A program made the translations under genes and the position numbers. DNA of 64,000 bases from CBDCUE01 sp965222515 (GTDB taxonomy: Bacteria > Pseudomonadota > Alphaproteobacteria > Rickettsiales > JABIRX01): the NCBI GenBank assembly GCA_965222515.1, contig CBDCUE010000015.1, positions 55,591 to 119,590 on the forward strand, in the 5' to 3' direction. The notes under the pieces were generated by a model. That model saw only the letters and a program-made list of their open reading frames with translations, ran no database searches and was not told the origin of the DNA. This document shows, one piece after another, positions 7,373 through 16,148 of the stretch (position 1 is its first letter; each line of letters opens with the position of its first letter).

Positions 7373-10054
7373 TTAAATCTTGCCGTGGCAAGATTTGTAT
7401 TTTTTCTTGCTCCCGCATGGACAAATTTCATTTCTTCCTATTTTTCCCCAAGAATTTGGGTCGCTGGGTTTTCTGTCTTCTTGATTTATTCTTGAGATTA
7501 TCTGTGCATCTTGGCTTTCTCTGCCTAGAATTTTTTCAGCATCTAATTTATTCTCAAAAAGATTTTTCTTCTCTTCCAAATCTTCTTCTAAATATTCTTT
7601 TGAAATATGTTCAACATTAGCATAAGAAAATCTTTGAATAGTTGTTTCAATCAAATGATCAAGCAATGATTCAAACATCAAAAAAGCCTCTTTTTTATAT
7701 TCATTCAAAGGATCTTTTTGACCATAAGCTTGCAAATTAATTCCTGTTTTTAAATGATCCATCATATGCAAATGATCCTTCCACAAACCATCTAAAGCAA
7801 TTATCATAATGTGCTTTTCTAATAATTTTGCAATGTCAACCTGATGCTTAGATCTTTGATCTACAATTTTTTGATTTGATATTTTATTTATCTCCTCAAA
7901 AATCTCTGTTTCTACCCTACCATCTTTTTGAGCAAATTCTTCAATATTAAAACTCTCCCCATAAATTTTATTTAACTCTATATCCAATGTTTTCAAATTC
8001 CAATTTTCTATATATGATTTAGCAGGAATATTTTCGTCTAATAATTTTTGATTTATCTCTAAAACAAAATCATCTATAGTTCCTGACACTGATTCTGCTT
8101 TTAAAATTTCCTTTCTTTTGGCATATACAACTTTTCTCTGCTCATTCAATACATCATCAAATTTTATCAAACTTTTTCTGATTTCAAAATTATGACCTTC
8201 AACTTTTTTTTGAGCTTTTTCCAAAGCCTTACTAATCCAAGGGTGAGTTATTGCCTCATCATCTTTCAGACCTAATTTATTTAAGAAAAAAGCAATTTTA
8301 TCAGATGCAAAAATTCTCATTAAATCATCTTCCAAACTCAAGAAAAATTTGGTTTCTCCAACATCACCCTGCCTTGCTGATCTACCCCTTAATTGATTGT
8401 CAATTCTTCTTGATTCGTGCCTTTCCGTTCCTATTACAAATAATCCTCCAGCTTCTAAGACTTTAGCCTTTTCCCTTGCCACCTCCTCACTAACTTTCAG
8501 TAAATCTTGTTTTTTATCTTGAGAGATCATTTCTGCATTTCCTCCAAGTTGAATATCTGTCCCTCTTCCTGCCATATTTGTTGCAATAGTTACAGCCCCG
8601 AACCTTCCTGCATTTGCAATGATATGAGCCTCTTGCTGGTGATGTTTAGCATTCAAAACATTATGTTTTATTTTCTGCTTTTTTAATAATTTTGATAGTA
8701 ACTCTGATTTTTCAATAGATATTGTTCCAATCAAAACTGGTTGACCTTTTTCATAGCATTTTTTTACTTGCTCTATAATTGCTAAAAATTTATTCTCATT
8801 ATTTTTATAAATCTCATCTTCATAATCTTTTCTAACATCTTTTTTATTAGTTGGCAATGCCACCACATCAAGGTTATAAATAGAAGAAAACTCTACCTCT
8901 TCAGTAATCGCAGTTCCTGTCATTCCTGCTAGTTTTTTAAAATTTCTAAAATAATTTTGAAAAGTAGTGGAAGCTAAAGTTTGATTTTCTTCTTGGATTT
9001 TTACATTTTCCTTAGCTTCCAATGCTTGGTGAAGGCCTTCGGAATATCTTCTACCAGACATTATTCTTCCAGTAAATTCATCAATAATCAAAACTTCATT
9101 ATCTTTAACCAAATAATCTACATCTTTTTTAAAAAGCAGTAAAGCTTTTAAGGCTTGATTAATATGATGCACTATAGAAGTGTTTTCTATGTCATATAAA
9201 GATGATTTTTCTTCTATTAAATTAGTTTTTTTTAACAATTTCTCAACAAAATCAGTTCCTATATCAGTCAAAAAACTAGATTTACTTTTTTCATCTATTT
9301 CATAATGATCAGGTTTGAGAGCAATAATTAATTTTGACAATTTTTGATATAATTCAGAACTATCTTCAGCAGGTCCAGAAATAACTAACGGAGTTCTAGC
9401 TTCATCAATTAAAATTGAATCAACCTCATCAATAATGGCAAAACTCAAATCTCTCTGCACCATTTCGTTCAAATCCATTTTTAAGTTATCTCTCAAAAAA
9501 TCAAAGCCAAACTCATTATTTGTTCCATAAGTAATGTCTGATAAATAAGCTGTTTTTCTTAATTGCTCATCCATAGATGAATAAATACAACCGATGGACA
9601 ACCCCAAAGCTTGATATAATTTACCCATCCATTCAGAATCTCTTTGTGCTAAATAATCATTTACAGTAACCACATAAACCCCTCTACCCTCTAAAGCATT
9701 TAAATAAGCTGCTAGAGTAGATACTAAAGTTTTTCCTTCACCTGTTCTCATTTCTGCAATCATTCCTTGATGCAAAATAATTCCTCCCATTAACTGCACA
9801 TCAAAATGTCTCATATTCAAAACTCTTTTTGATACTTCTCTACAATTAGCAAATACATCTGGTAAAATATCATTTAGAGTTTTACCATTTTTTAACTCTG
9901 TTCTAAAAAATATAGTTTTATCTCTTAACTCTTGATCTGATAATTTTTGATAATCTTGTTCTAGTGAATTTATTTCTTCAACAGTAAGAGTCATCTCTTT
10001 TATGATTCTATCATTTACTGTCCCAAACATTCTTTTGGCCAATGAAAACAACAT
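7373..10054 (-). CDS. secA: preprotein translocase ATPase SecA
   Basis: Peripheral motor that drives unfolded preproteins through SecYEG. The 893-residue product has Walker A in MRTGEGKTL (GEGKT at residues 105-109), the DEVDSILIDEARTPLVISGP block, the second nucleotide-binding fold with GRGTDIQLGG, and the C-terminal zinc motif EICPCGSKKKYKSCHG that binds SecB or ribosomes. Length and order are normal. A 23-bp motif copy lies 45 nt upstream. Confidence 0.98.
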   Translation of the reverse strand: MLFSLAKRMFGTVNDRIIKEMTLTVEEINSLEQDYQKLSDQELRDKTIFFRTELKNGKTLNDILPDVFANCREVSKRVLNMRHFDVQLMGGIILHQGMIAEMRTGEGKTLVSTLAAYLNALEGRGVYVVTVNDYLAQRDSEWMGKLYQALGLSIGCIYSSMDEQLRKTAYLSDITYGTNNEFGFDFLRDNLKMDLNEMVQRDLSFAIIDEVDSILIDEARTPLVISGPAEDSSELYQKLSKLIIALKPDHYEIDEKSKSSFLTDIGTDFVEKLLKKTNLIEEKSSLYDIENTSIVHHINQALKALLLFKKDVDYLVKDNEVLIIDEFTGRIMSGRRYSEGLHQALEAKENVKIQEENQTLASTTFQNYFRNFKKLAGMTGTAITEEVEFSSIYNLDVVALPTNKKDVRKDYEDEIYKNNENKFLAIIEQVKKCYEKGQPVLIGTISIEKSELLSKLLKKQKIKHNVLNAKHHQQEAHIIANAGRFGAVTIATNMAGRGTDIQLGGNAEMISQDKKQDLLKVSEEVAREKAKVLEAGGLFVIGTERHESRRIDNQLRGRSARQGDVGETKFFLSLEDDLMRIFASDKIAFFLNKLGLKDDEAITHPWISKALEKAQKKVEGHNFEIRKSLIKFDDVLNEQRKVVYAKRKEILKAESVSGTIDDFVLEINQKLLDENIPAKSYIENWNLKTLDIELNKIYGESFNIEEFAQKDGRVETEIFEEINKISNQKIVDQRSKHQVDIAKLLEKHIMIIALDGLWKDHLHMMDHLKTGINLQAYGQKDPLNEYKKEAFLMFESLLDHLIETTIQRFSYANVEHISKEYLEEDLEEKKNLFENKLDAEKILGRESQDAQIISRINQEDRKPSDPNSWGKIGRNEICPCGSKKKYKSCHGKI

Positions 10055-10099
10055 TTTTTATTTTTTATTTTTTTTAGTTGATTGATGTTAATAGCAGTA

Positions 10100-10122
10100 T
10101 GCAATCTTTATAACATTTACAC
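10100..10122 (-). promoter_or_regulatory. recurring 23-bp intergenic motif upstream of secA, copy 4
   Basis: On the minus strand it reads GTGTAAATGTTA, TAA, AGATTGCA, differing from the recR copy at two positions. It ends 45 nt before the secA ATG. TGTTATAAAG within it fits an extended -10 box. Confidence 0.55.
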
Positions 10123-10132
10123 AAAGAAGCTA

Positions 10133-10272
10133 TTAAGATTTTAAATTATATCTTGTATTTTTATTATTGCTATAATTATTAAATAGCTTTTTCCAATTCT
10201 CAATATTCTCAGATTCTTTCAAAACTCCAGAATAAAGTGTTTTTTTGTGGTCATAATGATTTGCCTTAAAAA
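10133..10272 (-). pseudogene. short remnant of an unidentified gene
   Basis: A stop-bounded frame encodes about 45 residues including YDHKKTLYSGVLKESENIEN, with charged and aromatic composition typical of protein rather than of AT-rich spacer. It has no start codon and a stop just upstream, so it looks like the 3' end of a decayed gene. I do not recognise the family. Confidence 0.25.
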
Positions 10273-10313
10273 ATTAATAAAATATGTTTTTTTACAAAGA
10301 AATAATGATAATT

Positions 10314-10371
10314 AAATGTCAAAAGAAGTAGCAAAGCGACTTTTGACATTTAAAGGGCTACTGCACCCTTT
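10314..10371. repeat. two adjacent hairpins
   Basis: AAATGTCAAAAG (10314-10325) pairs perfectly with CTTTTGACATTT (10340-10351) around a loop containing GCAAAGC. Directly after it, AAAGGG (10352-10357) pairs with CCCTTT (10366-10371). The first loop shares GCAAAGC with the hairpin at 2911-2946. There is no long T-tract. It could be a structured RNA or a decayed repeat element. Confidence 0.45.
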
Positions 10372-10608
10372 ATTATTATTTCAAAAACATTAATATTTTT
10401 TCCTTTTTAAGTAATTTTATGACTTACCTAATTGCACTTTTCTGTGCTTAAAACTTTATTATTTAAAGGCAGATGATATTGATATTTTGTTTAATTCTAA
10501 CCAAATAAATCAATCTAGCTATTGCCAAATATGGTTTTTATAGATATGCTCTTTTTTAAAGAAACTAGATGTTTTTTGATTTATTAACCAAAAAGAACAT
10601 TTAAGATT

Positions 10609-10881
10609 ATGAGCAAAGCATTATTAGTAGAAGAAATAGCAAATAAAACAGATGAGTCTAAAACAAACACTGCAGAATTATTAGATAGCTTATTGCAGGC
10701 TATTCAAACATTAGTTGCAAAAGATGAAACTGTTGCAATCACAGGATTTGGAGCATTTTCAAAAACTCACAGAAAAGCAAGAAAAGGCAAAAACCCGCAA
10801 ACTGGTGCGGAGATTCAAATAAAAGCTAGCAATAGCCCACATTTTAAAGCTGGCAAGGGGTTTAAGGAAACGGTTAATTAA
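10609..10881 (+). CDS. hup: DNA-binding protein HU
   Basis: 90-residue nucleoid-associated protein that bends and compacts DNA as a dimer. It has the N-terminal helical dimerisation region, the AITGFGAFSK turn and the DNA-intercalating arm RKARKGKNPQTGAEIQI, followed by the FKAGKGFKETV end. It is complete and monocistronic by its surroundings, ending 12 nt from the convergent effector-like gene. Confidence 0.95.
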   Translation: MSKALLVEEIANKTDESKTNTAELLDSLLQAIQTLVAKDETVAITGFGAFSKTHRKARKGKNPQTGAEIQIKASNSPHFKAGKGFKETVN

Positions 10882-10893
10882 TCTAAAAGTCTC

Positions 10894-12969
10894 CTATCTT
10901 GAATTTCTAGGCGGTGCGGAGGACTTCTTCTTGTTTGAATAGATAGAGACTAAAGGATTAGATAATAAAGTTGAAGGTGGTGAGTTTTCTATAAGAGGAG
11001 AATTACCCTCTTCCTGGTAAGATTGATTTGATATAAACAAAGAAGGCTCTGTCATGCACTCACCACTTAATATGTTTATTGATGTATTTCGTGATTGATT
11101 AGGAGAAGGTGATAGTTCTATATCACTTAATATGTATGTATTTCGTGATTGATTAGGAGAAGGTAATAGTTCTATACCACTTAATATGTATGTATTTCGT
11201 GATTGATTAGGAGAAGGTAATAGTTCTATACCACTTAATATGTATGTATTTCGTGATTGATTAGGAGAAGGTGATAGTTCTATACCACTTAATATGTATG
11301 TATTTCGTGATTGATTAGGAGAGGGTGATAGTTCTATATTACTGTCCTTAATAAGGTTTTTAATAAAGTCGTTAAATTTACTTTGTTTTTCTTCTGGAGA
11401 AAGATTCTGAATCTTAAGTTCATCCATAGTACTAGAAGATTGATTAAGAATGATTTCTATAAATTTATTTGCTATATTTGTTGTTAAATATTTTATTATC
11501 TTCTTGTCAGATGTTTTTGCTTCTTCTAACAAACTTTCTATCTTGTTTTTTAATTTTTCTTTATTGTTAATATATTTTCCCGTAAGAATATTATCTATAG
11601 ATTGAAATATATTTTTTGAATTATCTCCAAAAAATATATTTTTTACCATTTCTTTCCAGGTTTGTTTTTGTATAATATCTTTCTTTTTCTTCACACTTTC
11701 TTTATATTTATCCCATTCTTTATTTTTAAAATCCTCCAACCCATTATTTACAGTACTAGTATCTGTTTCTGATAACATCTCCTTAATTTTATTTAACACA
11801 GGGGTGATATAGTAATACTTCAAATGATTTTGTTCTGTATAAGTATAATCTATTGCCAAATTTCTTGATATTCTATTTAATGTAAAATCATAATTGTTAT
11901 TTAATAACTGCAAATTACCTTTGTCACCCGTAGCATCTTTATCCGTAACAACAAGTGATGTTATAGCATTTTGTGTTATATTTCTAGAAACTGCTCCTGC
12001 TACACCAACACCAACAGGTAGTGCTGCACCACCTGCTGTTGCCACTGTTACTCCTGCAGTAATGACACCAACCGCTATAGCCTCAACTGCAGTTTTTAGC
12101 TTCTTGTTCTTTTCAATTTTTAACGAACTTTCTAGTTGAGTTTTGATATTGTTCATTAAAGAATAATAAAATATTTTTTTCTCTGGGCATGCTTCAATGT
12201 TTTTTAAATTTTCTTTTCTTTTCTCTGTTAAAAAAACTTTATCCATATCAAATTTGATTATTTGAGAATTTATTTCAGAACTCATTTTAAAACCTGTTGC
12301 CTTTCTTGCCAGTGTATTTAAACTAGAAGACCTTGGTATACTCTCTAAGTTTTTATCTACACTACTTTGATAATATGCAAATTTCTTCATTTCTTCATCT
12401 GCTTCCTTTATCGCAACATTATTGATACTTACATCTACCACAGTTTTCTCTAACTTTTCAATAGCTTCTTCATAATATTTTCCACATTTTAACTCAAGAG
12501 AAACAACATATAAATGTTTTAATGCTGATCCTAGCTCATAGCTAGAAGGAGGATACTTATTTTCTTGATCATTATGTTTGCTTAATAATTCTTGATATTT
12601 GTTTTTAAAAGAGTTTATTATTTTGGTTTTTGATCTATTACCAATATCACTGTCTTCTCTTATCCAATTATATTTTTCCTTTCTTATATAAGATAAAATA
12701 GTATATGTCTTCTTTGCTATAATGTCATTTAAGAGATCAGATATGTCTGTCTTAGCATTTGCTTCTTTTGTCTTAGCATTTGCTTGTACAATGTTTACTA
12801 TGTTTGTTATCTTTCTAATATTATTATCATCTAATGTAGTATTACCTTTTGCTATATTTTGTATCTTTTGCCATTCATCTTCACCAATTTCCAAATTATC
12901 GTCTGCTTTCCAAAAACCATATAATTCTTGTATTTTCTCTTTTATTAATCTTTTTATAATTTTTGGCAT
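10894..12969 (-). CDS. 691-residue putative effector with C-terminal tandem repeats
   Basis: Not a family I recognise. The N-terminal 290 residues are Lys/Glu-rich and mostly helical in character. Residues about 295-330 form an Ala/Gly/Val-rich hydrophobic stretch (VGVITAGVTVATAGGAALPV) like a membrane-inserting hairpin. The C-terminus has five copies of an 18-residue repeat with core SPNQSRNTYILSGIEL, followed by a Ser/Pro-rich end. There is no signal peptide, so export would need a type IV or type I route. It is preceded by a consensus sigma-70 promoter and a palindrome, and it stands alone. The composition suggests a secreted host-interaction protein, which is inference. Confidence 0.7.
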   Translation of the reverse strand: MPKIIKRLIKEKIQELYGFWKADDNLEIGEDEWQKIQNIAKGNTTLDDNNIRKITNIVNIVQANAKTKEANAKTDISDLLNDIIAKKTYTILSYIRKEKYNWIREDSDIGNRSKTKIINSFKNKYQELLSKHNDQENKYPPSSYELGSALKHLYVVSLELKCGKYYEEAIEKLEKTVVDVSINNVAIKEADEEMKKFAYYQSSVDKNLESIPRSSSLNTLARKATGFKMSSEINSQIIKFDMDKVFLTEKRKENLKNIEACPEKKIFYYSLMNNIKTQLESSLKIEKNKKLKTAVEAIAVGVITAGVTVATAGGAALPVGVGVAGAVSRNITQNAITSLVVTDKDATGDKGNLQLLNNNYDFTLNRISRNLAIDYTYTEQNHLKYYYITPVLNKIKEMLSETDTSTVNNGLEDFKNKEWDKYKESVKKKKDIIQKQTWKEMVKNIFFGDNSKNIFQSIDNILTGKYINNKEKLKNKIESLLEEAKTSDKKIIKYLTTNIANKFIEIILNQSSSTMDELKIQNLSPEEKQSKFNDFIKNLIKDSNIELSPSPNQSRNTYILSGIELSPSPNQSRNTYILSGIELLPSPNQSRNTYILSGIELLPSPNQSRNTYILSDIELSPSPNQSRNTSINILSGECMTEPSLFISNQSYQEEGNSPLIENSPPSTLLSNPLVSIYSNKKKSSAPPRNSR
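11062..11335 (-). repeat. five 54-bp tandem repeats inside the putative effector gene
   Basis: The block GTGATTGATTAGGAGA on the plus strand recurs at 11091, 11145, 11199, 11253 and 11307, an exact 54-bp (18-codon) period. Units differ by single substitutions (Ser/Leu, Gly/Asp) and the last by a short in-frame change, so the frame is kept throughout. Confidence 0.9.
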
Positions 12970-13010
12970 TTTCTTTTCTTAGTTTGGGCAAAATTTTTAT
13001 ACATAATTCA

Positions 13011-13039
13011 ATTATACTGTATTTTATTATATTTGTCAA
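13011..13039 (-). promoter_or_regulatory. consensus sigma-70 promoter of the putative effector gene
   Basis: On the minus strand TTGACA (13034-13039) and TATAAT (13011-13016) are separated by exactly 17 bp. The -10 box lies about 42 nt before the start codon at 12969. A perfect match in both hexamers and the spacer is rare even in AT-rich DNA. Confidence 0.8.
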
Positions 13040-13046
13040 GGCTCTT

Positions 13047-13062
13047 AGTGTTTTTAAACACT
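13047..13062. promoter_or_regulatory. palindrome just upstream of the effector promoter
   Basis: AGTGTTT and AAACACT form a perfect 7-bp inverted repeat around TT, starting 7 bp upstream of the -35 box. The position suits an activator or repressor operator. The binding protein is unknown. Confidence 0.45.
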
Positions 13063-13402
13063 TGCTATTTATTTATACACCCCACCCCTCAATCAACAAA
13101 TCCCTTCTTTTCGTTACTCGTAAAATTCAAAAAAATAATTTATCTACTTCTACCAATAAATGAACAACTAAACATCTTAAAACTATCAAAGTAATATAGT
13201 GATTCTGTTTAAATGTTTTTTTATAGTTAACGAACCAATAGCTTTTTATGTTCTGAACAAACTAAATTCATTTGTTTATGGCTTTCTCTATTTGATTATA
13301 AAATTCATAATCGTTTAAAAGATAAATTATATAAAAAACCATCCTTTATTTTGTAATAATACTATTTCAACTTGATAATTGACGATTTAATCAAGTAATT
13401 TT
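13063..13402. other. 340-nt region without a recognisable gene
   Basis: Between the effector promoter region and the 3' end of uppP. Short stop-bounded frames exist on the minus strand, but none has a start, ribosome-binding site or recognisable motif. It is probably decayed spacer. Confidence 0.4.
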
Positions 13403-14206
13403 TTAGGATAAATAAATTAATAAAATAATTCCCCCTCCCAAAACAATTCTATAATAGCCAAACAAAGCAAAGCCATATTTTTGGGTTATACCTATAAAAG
13501 TTTTAATCACTACTATTGAACTAATAAAACTTACCATAAAACCTATTAATATCAAAATTATATGAGAAGAATTAATTAAGTGATAATTTTTTGATAAATC
13601 TAAAAAAGTCGCTCCTGCAATGGTTGGTATTGCCAAAAAAAATGAAAATTCTGCCGCTGTTTTTTTAGAAACACCACTTAAATACCCTCCAATAATAGTA
13701 GCTCCAGATCTCGAAACACCGGGAATCATAGAAATAATTTGATATAAGCCTATTCTTAAAGCTGTTTTTTTATCAATATCATCAATTTCTACAAAGGATT
13801 CTTTTATCTTTAATCTATCCACAATAATCATAACCACACCCCCTGCAATCAAACTAATAGCAACAATTTTTATCGTAAATAAGTTATTAGTAATAAATTC
13901 ATAAGCCAAAAACCCAATAACTACTGACGGTGTAAAAGATATTAATAAATTATAAACAAAAGCTAAAGATTTCTTATCTTTGTAAAAATGAAATGCCACA
14001 AAAAACAATTTCTTTTGATAAACCACAACAACCGCAAATATTGCCCCCAATTGAATAGTAATCTCAAAAACATTTTGAGGAATATTATTAAATTTTAACA
14101 AATCACCAAAAACAATTAAATGCCCGGTTGAAGAAACAGGAAAAAACTCCGTCATCCCCTCAATAATTCCCAGAATTATGGCCTTGAAAATAATTATAAA
14201 AGACAT
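13403..14206 (-). CDS. uppP: undecaprenyl-diphosphatase UppP (BacA)
   Basis: Polytopic inner-membrane phosphatase that recycles undecaprenyl pyrophosphate to the lipid carrier used for peptidoglycan and O-antigen synthesis. The 267-residue protein has both family signatures: GIIEGMTEFFPVSSTGHLIV near the N-terminus with the catalytic Glu and Ser, and PGVSRSGATIIGGYLSGVSK in the second half with the catalytic Arg. Seven to eight hydrophobic helices are visible. It lies 14 nt downstream of tRNA-Leu on the same strand and may be read from the tRNA promoter. Confidence 0.95.
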   Translation of the reverse strand: MSFIIIFKAIILGIIEGMTEFFPVSSTGHLIVFGDLLKFNNIPQNVFEITIQLGAIFAVVVVYQKKLFFVAFHFYKDKKSLAFVYNLLISFTPSVVIGFLAYEFITNNLFTIKIVAISLIAGGVVMIIVDRLKIKESFVEIDDIDKKTALRIGLYQIISMIPGVSRSGATIIGGYLSGVSKKTAAEFSFFLAIPTIAGATFLDLSKNYHLINSSHIILILIGFMVSFISSIVVIKTFIGITQKYGFALFGYYRIVLGGGIILLIYLS

Positions 14207-14220
14207 TTTTATTTTTATAT

Positions 14221-14306
14221 TGGTGCTTCTGACCAGACTTGAACTGGTACATCCAAAGGATAATAGATTTTGAATCTATCGTGTCTACCAATTCCACCAC
14301 AGAAGC
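14221..14306 (-). tRNA. tRNA-Leu (anticodon CAA)
   Basis: The minus strand folds into a class II tRNA. The acceptor is GCTTCTG/CAGAAGC, the anticodon stem ATAGA/TCTAT has loop TTCAAAA with CAA at positions 34-36, and a long variable arm and T arm CCAG-TTCAAGT-CTGG follow. An encoded CCA occupies 14221-14223. It would decode UUG. Confidence 0.95.
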
Positions 14307-14340
14307 TTTTTTTTAAGTTAAGGTTTTTTAGGTGCAGTTT

Positions 14341-14363
14341 GGCAATCTGCTTAACATTCACAC
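14341..14363 (-). promoter_or_regulatory. recurring 23-bp intergenic motif upstream of tRNA-Leu, copy 5
   Basis: On the minus strand GTGTGAATGTTA, AGC, AGATTGCC, ending 34 nt before the mature tRNA 5' end. Its presence ahead of a tRNA argues for a transcriptional rather than a translational role. Confidence 0.5.
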
Positions 14364-14454
14364 ATATTTCTTGGAGTATGTCATAACCCTTAACATTTTC
14401 TTTTTTCTTAATTGCAGCAGAAAAAAGGGACAAAGAATTATTTCTAGTTTTTTG

Positions 14455-14529
14455 GGGCGAACGACCGGGATTGAACCGGCGACCTACAGAACCACAACCT
14501 GTTGCTCTACCGACTGAGCTACATCCGCC
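14455..14529 (-). tRNA. tRNA-His (anticodon GUG)
   Basis: The cloverleaf on the minus strand has acceptor GGCGGAT/GTTCGCC, D arm GCTC-AGTCGGTA-GAGC, anticodon stem ACAGG/TCTGT with loop TTGTGGT (GTG at 34-36) and T arm GCCGG-TTCAATC-CCGGT. The discriminator is C. The base before the 5' end is T, so the G-1 typical of tRNA-His is not encoded. CCA is not fully encoded. Confidence 0.93.
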
Positions 14530-14643
14530 ATAAAAAATTTTACCATCAAAATATGATTAAAAAAAAACAATAACCTTGAAATATTATCCCTTATATTGTA
14601 AAATAATATTTTTAAGGGTCAATCAAAATTAGAGTATAAATTA

Positions 14644-15846
14644 ATGTTAGCCATAAAAAATATCAAATTTGCCATAGCTAAAGCAAATATAAAATATCAA
14701 GATAGAGAAGATCTATTATTAGTCACCTTTCCAAATAACACAGTTTGTGCAGGTGCTTTTTCTACCTCATCTATTGTATCTGCAACAATTGATTGGGACA
14801 GAAAGATTTTAACAAGCAAAATCAAGCCAAAAGCATTATTGGTAAATTCTGGCAATGCGAATAGTTTTACAGGAAAATATGGTAAACAGGCAATTGAAAT
14901 TACTACCAAAGAGCTTGCTAGAAAACTAAACATTTTGCCAGAAGAAATCTTGGTTTCATCAACTGGAGTGATAGGCGAAAAACTTCCTTATGAAAAAATT
15001 ATTGGTAAATATGATGAATTAATCGCAAATTTAAAAGAAGAAAACATTCAAGAATCTGCAAAAGCGATTATGACCACAGATAGCTTTGCTAAATTTTTAT
15101 CTATCACTACAAATATTGCTGGCAAAAAAATTACTATTTCTACAATTTTTAAAGGTTCAGGAATGATTGCACCTAATATGGCAACAATGCTTGCATATTT
15201 TTGGACAGATGCGGTTATTTCTCAAGAAATTTTAGAGCAAATGTTTTTATCATTTTTAGGAGATAGTTTTAATGCTATAACAATTGATGGTGATGCATCA
15301 ACTAACGACACTGCTTTAATTTTTGCTAGTCAATCTGCTGGCAATCCCTCTGCTGAATCTATTGATGATGAAATTTTAGTAGATTTCAAAAAAGATTTAA
15401 AACAATTAATGATAGATAGTAGTTTGGTTTTATTAAAAGATGGTGAGGGGGCAACAAAAATTGCTAAAATTTATATTAGTGGGGCAGAAAACATCATAGC
15501 TGCTAAAAAAGTGGGGATGGCAATAGCTAACTCACCATTATTTAAAACTGCTTTAAATGGCTGTGATCCTAATTGGGGCAGAATTATTATGGCAATAGGT
15601 AAAAGCAAGGAGAAAATAAACCAAGAAAAATTCTTTTTGGACATAGGAAAGTATAATATTGTAAGTCAAGGCGAGCTAAATCCTAATTACAACGAAGCAG
15701 AAACAACTGTTATCTATATGAAAGAAGAGAATGTGATAGAGTTTTTTATAGATATGGGAATGAGCAGTAAAAAAAACCAAAAAATTATTTCCACTTGTGA
15801 TTTATCAAAAGGTTATGTTGATATAAATGCAGATTACCGAAGTTAA
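14644..15846 (+). CDS. argJ: bifunctional ornithine/glutamate N-acetyltransferase ArgJ
   Basis: Transfers the acetyl group from N-acetylornithine to glutamate, recycling the acetyl group in arginine synthesis (some members also use acetyl-CoA). The 400-residue precursor carries the autocleavage site GMIAPNMATML with the nucleophile Thr181. SGNANSFTG and DGDASTNDT lie before and after it, and GCDPNWGRIIMAIG lies near the C-terminus. All expected motifs are present, so the enzyme is probably active. No other arg gene lies in the window. Confidence 0.95.
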   Translation: MLAIKNIKFAIAKANIKYQDREDLLLVTFPNNTVCAGAFSTSSIVSATIDWDRKILTSKIKPKALLVNSGNANSFTGKYGKQAIEITTKELARKLNILPEEILVSSTGVIGEKLPYEKIIGKYDELIANLKEENIQESAKAIMTTDSFAKFLSITTNIAGKKITISTIFKGSGMIAPNMATMLAYFWTDAVISQEILEQMFLSFLGDSFNAITIDGDASTNDTALIFASQSAGNPSAESIDDEILVDFKKDLKQLMIDSSLVLLKDGEGATKIAKIYISGAENIIAAKKVGMAIANSPLFKTALNGCDPNWGRIIMAIGKSKEKINQEKFFLDIGKYNIVSQGELNPNYNEAETTVIYMKEENVIEFFIDMGMSSKKNQKIISTCDLSKGYVDINADYRS

Positions 15847-15926
15847 AAAAAATATCAATTGACTTGAAAGCAACCAGCCTTTAGAATAAAAAAACTTTTT
15901 AGAATTCATCCAAGAATTCATCTTAC

Positions 15927-16003
<77 letters not shown>

Positions 16004-16148
16004 AGATTTTCCTTACATTGCTTAGTGTTAAGTAAAAGCCTAAAATTCGTTAGGGCTACACAGGGGCTACATTTTATTTAAGAAACAATCCAACAAATGA
16101 TATAATAAGGGATATACCAGCGACTATTGCACCTGTCCATGCAATATG

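Larger units (their letters stand above)
10055..10608. other. 554-nt intergenic region between secA and the HU gene
   Basis: No intact gene is visible. It contains one copy of the 23-bp motif (10100-10122), a short coding-like remnant on the minus strand (10133-10272) and two adjacent hairpins (10314-10371), each listed separately. The last 230 nt before the HU gene show nothing I recognise. Confidence 0.6.

Noticed and set aside
12963..13163. 66-codon plus-strand ORF starting inside the effector gene
   Set aside because: It runs antisense through the consensus promoter and has no conserved feature.
14215..14517. Short ORFs overlapping the tRNA-Leu and tRNA-His region
   Set aside because: Both coding frames run through well-folded tRNA genes and lack homology or a ribosome-binding site.
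14587..14617. CCCTT/AAGGG inverted repeat upstream of argJ as an attenuator
   Set aside because: The stem is short and interrupted, with no leader peptide or T-tract.
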